Origin: Thamnidium elegans
Taxonomy: Eukaryota > Mucoromycota > Mucoromycetes > Mucorales > Mucoraceae
Assembly: GCA_025201345.1 (NCBI GenBank)
Contig: JAIXMG010000009.1
Location: forward strand, 248,001-312,000
Length of the DNA: 64,000 nucleotides
Direction: 5' to 3'
The notes below the pieces were generated by a model, which saw nothing but the letters and a program-made list of their open reading frames with translations, ran no database searches and was not told where the DNA came from. Both the position numbers and the translations under genes were made by a program. The stretch's first letter is position 1; the number at the start of each line of letters is the position of its first letter. Shown here in pieces: positions 10,741 to 20,907 of the stretch.

Positions 10741-12340
10741 GCTACATATTACTTTGATCCCTTTGTATTACGTTATAACGATTGATAAATATGTGTATAA
10801 CAAAGCATGTCGTAACAGCAATATTTCTGCTCAAAATTTAGTTAATCATGCTTCAGAAAACTATACAAATACACTTCGAAATTATATAGAAATCAGATTA
10901 ACAGAAGTCTTCGTAAGTATCATACATTAACAGAAAAGAGAGAAAGAGAAAAAAATATAACTTTTTCGTTTTATGGCTCTAGAATTTGAATGCAAGTAAT
11001 ATTAATACACTCTGCCAATATATTTTTAAATAATTCTGCCAACTCATCCACCGGTGTAACATGGCCAGAAACCATACAGATCACACCTGATAATATAACT
11101 TTAATCAATACTATTATCGGTGCAAGTAGAGTTACAAACGAACCTGTCACCATGACTTTGATAACTATTAATCCGGGAATTCTTCTGCAACACATGTATC
11201 AAATGTTGCTCTATTTTGAAATAGTCAATAATGACAATATCCAAATTTTCAACCAGGTCCAGAAGCAAGTCTTGAGCAGAAATGATCTTTTTAAAGTGTT
11301 GAACAGAAAAAAAAAAGAAACGTATTGTCATTCTTGGCTTTCATATCTATTCGTGACAACATTAACTTTGAAAATACCTTAAAATTGGACGTTGCTCAAT
11401 ATGAATACATTGTGGATCTAATACAAACAACTCGCAACCAAAATCTTAATTCCAAAATTTACCTAGACGAAAATAACGAGAATCATTTAAGTATAAGAAT
11501 TCAAGATTGTTTCAGACCTGATATAGCGCTATCTATAAACTAATACAAGCTTTTTAATGTATTCATTCACTCGTAAATATGTAGAAATATATATTGCGCA
11601 TTTAAGACCTTTATTGCTTAAAGTTCAAAGAGAAACCCAAATATCAATGGATATATTAAATCGAAATCAAAATCGAAATAATGACGAAAATAAACATGAA
11701 TTAGCAACATTACTGTTTAGCCAAGTGTTTGATTTCGAACGCCTATGGTTTGACCTTAATTAGTAAGTATAACTACAATGCTAATGTTACAAAGCTTTAT
11801 ATTGACGTTCTATCGCTTTATAGTAATGGAAAATAGATGTTCACTAATATGGTACGAACGGATGGTTATGGCATCGATTTTATACTGACAGGTCCTGAAA
11901 GACAATCGAATAAACTTCCTAATCTAGACGTGAATGATTTTACGCCTGAAGAAATAAACGAACGTTTTCATTTATGGGGTGTTGAACCCGGCCAAATCAA
12001 CATTTTTACTGCTTCCGATGGACATGATACCGACCCTCATCAATTAAGAAAGTACTCCACAGCTGAATATTATACTCGCACAGGGTTCAAAAAAAACAAA
12101 TAATTATTTTTTACAAAATATTTAAAGAAAAAATAATAATAGACTTGTTCCAATTGCTCTGGAAACAATACGGGGAATGTCAGAATCGACAGTGCTTCTT
12201 TATTTAGTGTATTGCATTGCTTAAATCAAACCTGCAATACCTTATGGCAAAGAGATATCAACGCTTCCCGAAACATGCATTCTATTTCCTGGAATGTAAT
12301 TATTAATCATGAAGTTCCTTCAAGGTTCCAAAGACAATAA
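10741..12340 (+). pseudogene. Relic of a Fanzor gene (eukaryotic TnpB-like RNA-guided nuclease)
   Basis: A broken gene on the plus strand. N-terminal pieces lie at about 10755-10929 (SENYTNTLRNYIEIRL), 10990-11310, 11325-11543 and 11557-11763, in changing frames. The best piece, 11837-12103, reads MVRTDGYGIDFILTG, DVNDFTPEEINERFHLWGVE, then PGQINIFTASDGHDTD, which matches the RuvC-I region of TnpB/Fanzor proteins; the usual catalytic Asp of GVDPG is Glu here. It stops at 12101-12103. Only about 40 bases later, in the same frame, 12146-12340 encodes CSNCSGN, LHCLNQTCNTLWQRDINASR, i.e. the zinc finger and RuvC-III Asp motif. The central part with RuvC-II is missing. Family knowledge: Fanzor proteins are RNA-guided DNA endonucleases carried by eukaryotic transposons. 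This copy should be inactive. Confidence 0.75.
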
Positions 12341-12475
12341 TACCCTTTTCAAGTCCTAGTATCAAAAGCTAGTAAACGTTTACAATGTAAGTTTACATTT
12401 TTAGAATATCTGATACTGAAAAAAAAAAAAAAAAAAAAAAAAAAAACTGACTTACCTATTTTATAACATTAATGT

Positions 12476-13219
12476 CTAGGCGTGTAGTAACCTCTTGTCT
12501 TTTTTGGCTTGATATTCAGCCTTCTATATTTTACAACAACAAAAAAAAAGAGATTAGTATATTAGATTAGGGGAGTATGATAGTAGATATTTTACCATTC
12601 TTTTATAAACAGTACTTTCGGTTCTACCCATACAAAGTTTTTCCATTCTTTTTCTAGAGGATAGTTTTAAAGTATAACTGAATTGAGCTTGAATTTGCGC
12701 ATAAATGTCCTAAAATTAATTTAATTTTATTGAAGATTATATATTTAATATATTGTATACCTTGACACCTAATAAATCAACAAGTGACCGTAGTGCAGTA
12801 TTACTTTTCCTTCTAAAAAATGGGTCTTGTGACGAAATAGGCGTACGCCTTGTGATAGATTGATGTCTATTACCTTCCTTTTCTTTTTGAAACACAATAT
12901 TCGCTCGTTCCTGTAAGTTTAAAGCCATAGACCTAAATGCACTATTTATAAAAGACAAAAAAAGAAAAAAAGAAAAAAGAAAAGGTAAATATAGATTGAA
13001 CACATCAAATTTAGATGTACCTGACGAGAAATGGCCAACAAGAAATTAAATATACTCTATCTGTCATCAACATCATTAGTGAATAAAATCTTGCTTCTCC
13101 TCTTGCCTGTGAATCCCTTAATTTAAACATATAACTCATTACATAACCATTTTCGTCGTCTCCAAATAAAACAGGTCCATCTCTTCCCTGACAAAACTCT
13201 GCTGTCAAACTAAAAAAAA

Positions 13220-13259
<40 letters not shown>

Positions 13260-13701
13260 TAGATTTTATTATTATTAAGCAAACATTATATACAAACACA
13301 TATGTATATGTATACCTCCTCACACAAGCAAGTCGAACTGCTTTATATAAATGGTTTTGCTGTGGGGATTTAGTACCAATATATTTAATAGAAGCGTCAT
13401 CTTGGTCAAGTGTAAATAAACTTTTGGCTTCTGTTACAATTTGACCATTATTGACAAGTGGTAATTGAGCAGTACATGCAGCACATGTACCTGGGGATAT
13501 CTTTTGAGGTGTATTACTTAGAGAATTTTTTCTTATTGGTGGTAAAGGCGCTGTCTCAGTTTCTAAAGGCATAGATTTAAGTGCGGGTATATTCAAATCA
13601 GCTGCCGATAGTGTATGTGTCTGATGAATGGTTTGTGTACAATATACAACACAAGGTCCATGTACTTCACAAAAATGAAGTAATGCAATTAAAGCATTCA
13701 T
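12476..13701 (-). CDS. LST7: Folliculin / Lst7-type protein, longin half only
   Basis: Five exons (13701-13316, 13209-13021, 12941-12761, 12709-12596, 12523-12476) join in phase to 305 residues. Matches to folliculin run in order: MNALIALLHFCEVHGPCVVY, a Cys pair CAACTAQLP, SIKYIGTKSPQQNHLYKAVR, CQGRDGPVLFGDDENGY, LMTDRVYLISCWPFL, and RRTPISSQDPFFRRK. Only the N-terminal longin part plus a short basic helical tail is present; the C-terminal DENN part of animal folliculin is absent, as in yeast Lst7. Family knowledge: Lst7/folliculin with Lst4/FNIP is a vacuole or lysosome GTPase-activating complex for Rag GTPases that signals amino acids to TORC1. The Fanzor relic ends 136 bases beyond its stop. 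Confidence 0.88.
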
Positions 13702-13740
13702 AGTTTAATGTATATACAAAAGAGAAAAAAAAAATAAAGG

Positions 13741-14339
13741 AGTTGAAATAAAATATAGGAGTTTATTATTGTTATGGAACACATGGGACAGCTGACACGC
13801 ACTTTAAAATCAGGCAGGAAATCATAAGGGGCAGTCCTAAAACACTGTAAAACATGACTTCTTTTAAAGAGTAGAAAGACATTCCCAAATGGCTCAACTA
13901 GGAGCCGATGGCTGTAGGTATAATTACAGCAGCATAATGATGGATGTCTTGATTTGATATTATATTGTGGCTTGATATAATTCATCATGATACTTTTGAT
14001 ATTGATATCTCGATGCCAAATCTTCTTACAATCGATTTTTTTTATTCCTTTTGAACTGGTCTTTTTTTTAGTGGGATCTTCCATCTCGCTACGAGTTCTT
14101 TTTCTAACTAAACCAGCACGATGACATTGATAATAATTAGACCAAGGCTCAGGCTTATATATAATATCTTTAATAGTAAGACCAGAAGTGCAACGATAGG
14201 ATTTATATACCCATTTAACACCGTGAACCTCAGGTTCTTTCTTAATATAGGCCTCGTAATCATCAAAAGATATCTTAATATTTACTTCATTTAATAAAAA
14301 AAAATATTTGTTAAATAGGACAGTCTCATAACAGAGCAA
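13741..14339 (-). pseudogene. FAR1-like DNA-binding domain fragment, probably transposon-derived
   Basis: An open frame starts around 14339-14270 and reads EVHGVKWVYKSYRCTSG, YKPEPWSNYYQCHRAGLVRK, a basic stretch with SSKGIKKIDC, and KIWHRDINIKS before it loses coding character after SRHPSLCCC. Conserved Cys and His spacing with an R/K-rich centre resembles the FAR1/WRKY-GCM1 type DNA-binding domain found at the start of MULE-type transposases and of domesticated relatives in Mucorales. No transposase core follows, so this looks like a truncated remnant directly upstream of the folliculin-like gene. A T/A tract at about 14340 precedes it. Confidence 0.45.
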
Positions 14340-14450
14340 AAAAAAAAAAAAAGTATTTGTAATGTTTTACATGTATATATTGTGTGGAGAAAAAAAAAAG
14401 AAGGTATTGTATCAAGTTAATTAAAAATAAGGATTGAAAGGAAATCCCAT

Positions 14451-16147
14451 TTATTGATCTGAGCTAATGTTGTCGTCTGTTGGTTCCAATAAGCTATAAA
14501 AGAGAAGAATATTTTAATATACTTGTTTGGTAAGAAATAATGGCATATATAATATTACCTGTATTGTTTAAGAAGTACACATTCTCCGCCACTTTCCAAA
14601 TCAATATTATATTGATAAAAGAAACCTTCAGAAGTGACTACCATAACTTGAGGAGTAGTACTATATGTGTATATAAAACAGATGAATACCTTATTTAGAC
14701 CCTTTTTTTATATTATTTACCTGCTAAGCGCAACCAAACTTCTAACGCCTGCACTTGGTAACTTTAACCAAGCAAAATCTCGAGTAGGTTCCCAAATTTC
14801 AGTTAAAACATCAGGTAAATATGATCCCATACTTCCAGCTAAATTACGTCCAAGATGCATTGAAGATCTTCGAAGGATTTGACTTTTTTAAAAAAAAAAA
14901 AGAGTTGGTAACCCCGATCCGCATATACGCACACACAAATATAATATTTACCCAACACTAGCACTTCTTTCTCTTGGTTCTTTATCTTGTTGGTCGTTAT
15001 ACATACCATTATTGCCATAAGCAACGTTATTATTACTAATTCCGGGACTGCCATTTGTTGATAATTTAAATATATGAACTGTCTCTGTTGCACTTGAAAC
15101 ACATAAAAGCGAGCTGACAAGATTGAAAGACATGGAATAAATTTTGGCAGGATAAGATCCACGTCTAAATTGATATACTTTTTCAGCGTTGGAAGTATTA
15201 AAAATTCGGATTACAGTTCCCTATATATAAAAATAAAAATAAATATATTATATATTATATATTATGTATCTTATGCTTACTTTTTCACTAGCTGTTGCTA
15301 ATAAAGTACCCTCAGCATTCATAGAAATGCAACTAACAGGACTTTTATGTGCTTGTACAATATTAGTCGTTTGAGGTCCAAGTGCATCAAATAATTCGAC
15401 ATCACCTGATACATAGAATGTACTGGATGACTGATTATTGGGTGAAAATGGTGAGGTAGAAGAACGAGCAGGATAAGCAATAAAGCAGTTTTCACTTGAA
15501 GGTGATAACGCACATATAGCTATATATATATTATTTCTTTTTAAGTTGAATCCTGATATAATTATTATATTATTTACCTTGAGGGTTAGGATTAGTATCG
15601 ATTGTATGAAGAAGTTTCATATTGCTAATATCATATAAAAAGATTTGTTCTTCCAATACAACAATTAATCTTCTTCTATTCATTTTAACTGCGAGAATAG
15701 CGGTAGGAAACGATAGTTCACAAATCGTAGTTTGTCTCTAAAATATTCACCTTATATAAATATATACGTTGTAATAATAATAATAATAATAATAATAATA
15801 GAATGGCTATCTTTTACCTTTGTATTAATAATTTGTAATTGTCTTGGTGAAAACGCAGGATGTTCACCTGCTCCAACAAGTGCAACAAGCGAAGTACAAA
15901 ATAACATCTCTACAATACCAGTTCCACCAGCAACTATTATAAATATTACGTTAGTCCCCCTTTTTTATTTTATTCAAGTTTGGATGACCCTTTTTTATTT
16001 TCTCTCTTTACGTTTCGAATAACATTTTCCAAAAGGATCGCAGTTATATATTCTATAACCTCTTTCAGTACCAATAGATACACAACTAAAATCTTGGTTA
16101 AAGTTTAGAAACAGTATTTCATTACTACTTTTATCTCCAATATTCAT
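14451..16147 (-). CDS. ATG18: PROPPIN autophagy protein Atg18 / WIPI
   Basis: Eight exons (16147-16012, 15933-15818, 15737-15578, 15519-15281, 15220-14952, 14882-14721, 14660-14559, 14493-14451) join in phase to 408 residues. Seven WD-like blades are seen. The phosphoinositide-binding FRRG motif lies in [20 protein letters not shown] at about residue 230. Other family marks are [19 protein letters not shown] at the start, [20 protein letters not shown] and LATASEKGTVIRIF. Family knowledge: Atg18 binds PI3P and PI(3,5)P2 on autophagosomal and vacuolar membranes and recruits Atg2. The length and single FRRG fit Atg18/WIPI2 better than Hsv2. Confidence 0.93.
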
Positions 16148-16725
16148 TTGATAAAGCGTTTTTATTCTGGTTTATTTTTTTTTTTAAAAAAAAAGAGAAA
16201 GAGATATATGTATATTATAAATATGTGTGTGTAAAAAATAAAGAAAAAAAAGTTAAAAAAAGTGGGAACTTCTTCTCGCTGCTTTATAATAAAATAGATG
16301 ACGTAGATTATTAAGTGCAACAGCTGGAATGCATTACACTATGACTACAGTGTTCATACAGGTCCAGGACGCTCTTAAGATATCCGAAATATTCTATAGT
16401 TGGTAGTTAATTACACTTAAAAGAAAAGACATTTATCACGACATACTCCTCCTTTTTTTCTGTCTGCTATTTTATCTGATATTTCATATATTGATAATCT
16501 GAAAATTTTGTCTCTAATTTTTGATAGTTGCATTCTATGAACTTATCGGCATTAGCAGAGACTATATTATCTCTATACCTAAAACGTCTATAAAGTGCAA
16601 CCTTGCTTTATCTCTTTACAATCAAGCTAATAAAACAGTTGTTGCCCTGAACTACCCTCTTTTTTTTTTACATCAGCCCCAAAATGATTCTGGTTTTAAA
16701 TACTTTATTTTTTGCCTGTCTAAAT
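16148..16725. other. Spacer between ATG18 start and prefoldin end
   Basis: Holds a T11/A9 mirror tract (16175-16194) just upstream of ATG18 and otherwise AT-rich sequence. No gene is seen; it should contain the ATG18 promoter and the prefoldin 3' end. Confidence 0.5.
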
Positions 16726-17301
16726 TTATTTTTGTTGCTTAGATACGACTTGGATATTGAATTTCTTTTGAAAGTCAACAAATTCATCTTCTTTACGTTT
16801 ATAGGTTTGTAATAAGGACTCGATAACTTGTTGAATCTGCAGAAATCAATAAATAATTAAGTAAACCAAAAAAAAAAAAAAAAAAAAAAAAAACCTTCTT
16901 TTTAAATAGTACTTACACCACTGAAATTGGTTTCTAAAGCAGGTAAAACTTCTTTGATAGTTCTTTCAACCAACACACCACCTACCATACGGAAACATTT
17001 ACGCTCAGGCTCGAGTGGTGAGATACTATCAATAACAAGTCTAAATGCAAGCGTCAGTTTTTTTTTCTGTGTTCAAGAATACTGTAAGCTGAATGATAAA
17101 AAAAAAGCCCTACTTGTGTTCCTCAACTTCTGATTCTAATTCTCCAATTTTTTGAGCTAATTGCTGAAGCTCATTCTTATATTGATTATACTATTTATTT
17201 TTTTGATAGTATTAATACAAAAAACCATTTATACAATTACGATTATCTGTAAAACTTACTTTTTGAGTTAATTCGGCATCGGAAGGTCTTTTGGCAGCCA
17301 T
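16726..17301 (-). CDS. GIM4: Prefoldin subunit 2
   Basis: Four exons (17301-17260, 17190-17114, 17040-16917, 16836-16726) join in phase to 117 residues. The core ELESEVEEHKLVIDSISPLE, PERKCFRMVGGVLVERTIKE and VLPALETNFSGIQQVIESLL is the beta-class prefoldin signature, flanked by two coiled-coil helices. The length matches yeast Gim4 and other subunit 2 proteins. Family knowledge: prefoldin is a six-subunit jellyfish-shaped chaperone that delivers unfolded actin and tubulin to the CCT chaperonin in the cytosol. Confidence 0.95.
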
Positions 17302-17552
17302 GATGAAACGCGTATTTTTTTATTTGATCTCGAGATGAAAGGGAAAAATAATAAAAAAAAAAGAATAAAATTTTTGACTCAATATGTTCTGAGATTCAAT
17401 CAACAAGACAACTTCGTATGTAAACACGCCTTTGAATACAATTACAAGAAAATAAAAATAAAGATACAGTATGGACCATTCGTTAGTACGCAAGTGATAT
17501 ATAGAAGCTAGGGTATAATATCTATTTCTTGTTATTATTTTTCTGCCTTGTC

Positions 17553-17748
17553 CTAAAGTATCTTCTTTTTCTTTTTCGTAGACATGTCAATCGTACTCCC
17601 ATTTCCTGGGAACTCCTTAGTACAAGTAAAATGTAAAATATTCTTCACTTACATACCAATGAGAGGTTTTTCTACTATTGATTAATAATGCTCGAAACCT
17701 ATTGGGCCTAGTATGAGCCGTATCGTTCGGACTCTTAAAGCTCGCCAT
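17553..17748 (-). CDS. Possible small basic protein with a very short intron
   Basis: ATG 17748 opens MASFKSPNDTAHTRPNRFRA, followed by LLINSRKTSHWY. A GTAAGT donor at 17652-17647 and an AG at 17617-17616 give a 37-base intron in phase 0, then a 20-codon exon ending in STKKKKKIL and TAG at 17553. The result is a 52-residue basic protein that sits between prefoldin and CCS1. The intron is shorter than any other in the window, so the model is uncertain. I do not recognise a family. Confidence 0.3.
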
Positions 17749-17835
17749 ATTTGTAAGCCTTGCGTCTTTTTTTTTTTTGGGATGCAAAACCTGTCTTCTT
17801 TCTTAGAATTACATTAAATAAAAATTACAATAGCA

Positions 17836-18902
17836 ATGACTGGAAAATCCTTCAAGGCAAGTTTCAACTTATATACACAAGTTACTAAAACGTCTTGTAC
17901 TAAAAAAGGACTTTATTATTATAGACCGAGTTTGCTGTCGAAATGACTTGTCAGGTATGACTAATCATATAATGGAACAAAAATTCTCTTTCTATTACGA
18001 AGTATTAACAGTTGATGTTATAGTCGTGTGTTCAAGATATCACCAAAATATTAAAGGGAATTGAAGGTATTTTATTTATATATGTTACCAAAAGTTTTTT
18101 TTTTTTTTTTAAAAAAAAATAATAATAATTTGACTGACCGTGTATGTACACAGGTGTAAGTTCATTTGACGTCGATCTTTCTGGTAAAAAAGTACTTGTT
18201 GAAGGCACAGGTAATTTTTTATTAAAAAAAATACGCAAACGAAAAATAATAACATCGCTGCTTATAGTACCTCCTTCTCTTATATCACGACTTTTAAAGG
18301 ATACAGGCCGTACTGTCATTGTTCGTGGACAAGGCGTACCTGATGGTCAAGGTCATTCTGGTGCAGCAGTTTGTATTTTTGACTGTTACGGATCAGATCC
18401 TACTGTTATTATGCCTTCCGGTAAATCTGGGTTAGCTAGATTTGTTCAAGTAGATAACGAGACTTGCTTAATTGATTTGACAATCCAAGGCCTTTCACCA
18501 GGTAAACACGGAATTCATATCCACGAAACAGGGGATATTTCAGAAGGCTGGAAATCAACTGGAGATCATTACAACCCTACCAATGTTGCTCACGGTGATG
18601 GTGTTCATGATGGTCATATTGGTGACCTTGGTAACATTGTTGTTGATGAAAATGGATGGGGAGATCTTGTAATTGAAAGTACCCGTGTCAAAGTATGGGA
18701 TATCATTGGTAGAAGTATTGTGGTGACAGAGAATGAAGATGATTTAAAGAGTACAACAAAGGACGGTAATAGCGGTAACGGTATTCTCTGTGGTATTGTT
18801 GCTCGTAGTGCTGGTGCATTTGAAAATACAAAATTGGTATGTGCTTGTTCTGGAAAGACACTATGGGAAGAAGCTCGCATGTTGGAAGAAGAAGCTAAAT
18901 AA
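17836..18902 (+). CDS. CCS1: Copper chaperone for superoxide dismutase
   Basis: Five exons (17836-17856, 17925-17954, 18024-18066, 18154-18210, 18268-18902) join in phase to 261 residues. The first intron begins GCAAGT, a GC-AG intron. The N-terminal Atx1-like domain has the copper motif MTCQSC, split by intron 2. The middle is a Cu/Zn-SOD-like domain (GKHGIHIHETGD, GDHYNPTNVAHGDGVHDGHI, GILCGIVARSAG) and the C-terminus has the CxC motif in LVCACSGKTLWEEAR. Family knowledge: Ccs1 inserts copper and forms the disulfide in Sod1 in the cytosol and the mitochondrial intermembrane space. All three domains are complete. Intron 3 carries a T16/A9 mirror tract. Confidence 0.95.
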
Positions 18903-19992
18903 AAAAATAAATATAATTGTACCAGTAATATAAAATTAGTTCCTATTATGCGTTTAGAATAGTAGTACTACTACTATGAGGGTACACAATATATGTGACC
19001 CAAAAGAAGATTTTTTTTTTTTTTTTTTTTTTTTTATGTCGGCTAGACTCTTAATAATTACCCTTTAACTGTATATGTTATCGTTTACAAGTTAGTTTAT
19101 GATAATCTCAACTAGCAAAAATAACGCCAACATATTTAACTCACAACTAGGATTTACACACACACACACACACACGCACACAAAGCCTTTTCGTATGAAA
19201 ATATGCAAAAAAAAAAAAATATATATATACACATATACGTAAGCTTTTGGTTGGTTTGAAATTGAGCTCCAATCCCGGCTTTTTACATTTAAAGTTTATG
19301 TTACACGTTTATTTATACAGCAATGAAACGTCTAAAGTTGTTTCGATAATGCAAGATCCCTTTTTTTTGTGCTAGAACGCAAGAGAACAAAAAAGAGATA
19401 AAATAAAGCGTGGGTACAATAAGTAATGATCGACTATAAGATTATACAGTTAAGAAAAGTTTTTTTTTATATTTTTAATGAGTTTTAACCTTGTGTGAAT
19501 TTTATCAGTAGTTATATCCGAGATACATATATTATTTGTTATGTTTATGGAGGGGTTACCTGTATATAGATCGAAACATGTTATGTTTATAACTATATTA
19601 TGTAACTAAAAAATACCGTTTTTAATAAAACGTTTTTTCAACAGACAAGCTTTTGTTGTTGTTGTTGTTGTTGTTGTTATAAGAGCACTGGTGTTTACTT
19701 TTTAACATGATATAAATGGTTTTTTTTTATAAACAACCGAGGGTTCGTGTCAGGTGGTATTATACATGCAAAAAAAAAAAAGTACACGGTTACGTAGTTT
19801 TATGTTGACGGGTAAGCCAAGAGAAGTTATTGGCTGGGCAGCTCGTGACCCTCTCGGATATTCAAAAATAATAGAAGCCGCCAAGTTTGCTTGGAATTAA
19901 GTTTAAAAGGGGCTCGAGAAAAAGCGACGTTTTTTTCTCTTTATCTTTTTTTTTTTTCAATACTACTTTAGAAAAAAAAACCCCTATTCAAC
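18903..19992. other. Intergenic stretch with simple repeats and the I9-gene promoter
   Basis: Contains a T-run at about 19011-19035, a CA repeat near 19151-19181 and a GTT repeat near 19652-19678. A short open frame, 19802-19900 (MLTGKPREVIGWAARDPLGY, then a TAA), recalls the first residues of zinc alcohol dehydrogenases and may be a fragment or an upstream ORF; the match is too short to call. No other gene is seen. Confidence 0.4.
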
Positions 19993-20304
19993 ATGTCTTG
20001 TAAGTATTAATAATAGTATATTGGTGGTGGGTATGTAAAAAGAAAGTGTATTGACGTTTATAACGTAGCTTCTTATATCGTTACCTTCAAGAGTGATACT
20101 CCTCAAGACGTTATTGACGCCAAAGCTCAAGAAATCGAACAATCTGGTGCTGAAATTGTCCACAGATACAATGCTGCCATTAAGGGTTTCTCTGTTAAAG
20201 TCCCTGACACTGTCGTAAGCACCTTATCTTTCGATAGCCCTCACCTTAACGGTGTTGAAGCCGATGGTGAAGTAACCACTCAAGGAAAATCCCTTTTGGC
20301 TTAA
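19993..20304 (+). CDS. PBI2: Inhibitor I9 / proteinase B inhibitor-like protein
   Basis: A 7-base coding exon (19993-19999, ATG TCT T) is followed by an intron from GTAAGT to an AG at 20067-20068 and the main exon 20069-20304, giving 80 residues. The sequence SYIVTFKSDTPQDVIDAKAQ, then YNAAIKGFSVKVPDTVVSTL and SPHLNGVEADGEVTTQG is an inhibitor I9 domain without a protease attached. Length and lack of signal peptide match yeast Pbi2, a cytosolic inhibitor of vacuolar proteinase B that also takes part in vacuole fusion. The symbol is by homology. Confidence 0.85.
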
Positions 20305-20697
20305 ATATTCCCCTCCCTCTTCTCTTTTTTTTTTAAAAAAAACCAAAATCATTTTTTTCATTCATGTAAATTTTGTATTGGAAAAACCCCAATAACCTTT
20401 TGAAAAAAAGATTGTATGAAAATAAATAAACGAAACGCCTAAAAAAACAAAACCCTCTGTGTTTATCTTTTCCTTTTTTTCCGGAATTATAAAAAAACAC
20501 TTCACGCTTAGTAGCTATTTTGTACTACTAGCAATAGAATAACCCTACTGACGTCAGTTACCCGGACTCGCTACCATTAAACTCATATTCTGTTGGAAAT
20601 ATATACGCATATTAGACACCCCGTCGACATAGTGAATTTTTAAATTTTACTATTTTCGTGTAACAAAATAAGGTCGTTTTTTTTTTTCACCAAGATA

Positions 20698-20907
20698 GTG
20701 AAAGCTTATGATGAGGATGCTGTAGGTGAAGAAGATAATCCAATTGATGTTGATAATCTGAATTTTCTTTTTAAACAATCATTGGATAAACGAGAGACTG
20801 ATCAGTCTAAAGTTTTGCAAGCTCTTGACCAGCTTCACCAAGACAACCTTGGATTGAAAAAGATAGGACGTGAGTTAGTTGAAGATTTAAAAAATATCAA
20901 TAGATAA
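20698..20907 (+). pseudogene. C-terminal remnant of the Harbinger accessory protein
   Basis: An open plus-strand frame of about 70 codons with no good start codon (the first candidate is GTG). It is acidic then helical (DVDNLNFLFKQSLDKRETDQ, LDQLHQDNLGLKKIGRELVE). It begins only 70 bases from the left inverted repeat, so the DNA-binding N-terminal part of the usual second Harbinger ORF has been lost. Function of the full protein in this superfamily is transposase import and DNA binding; this fragment is probably inert. Confidence 0.5.
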
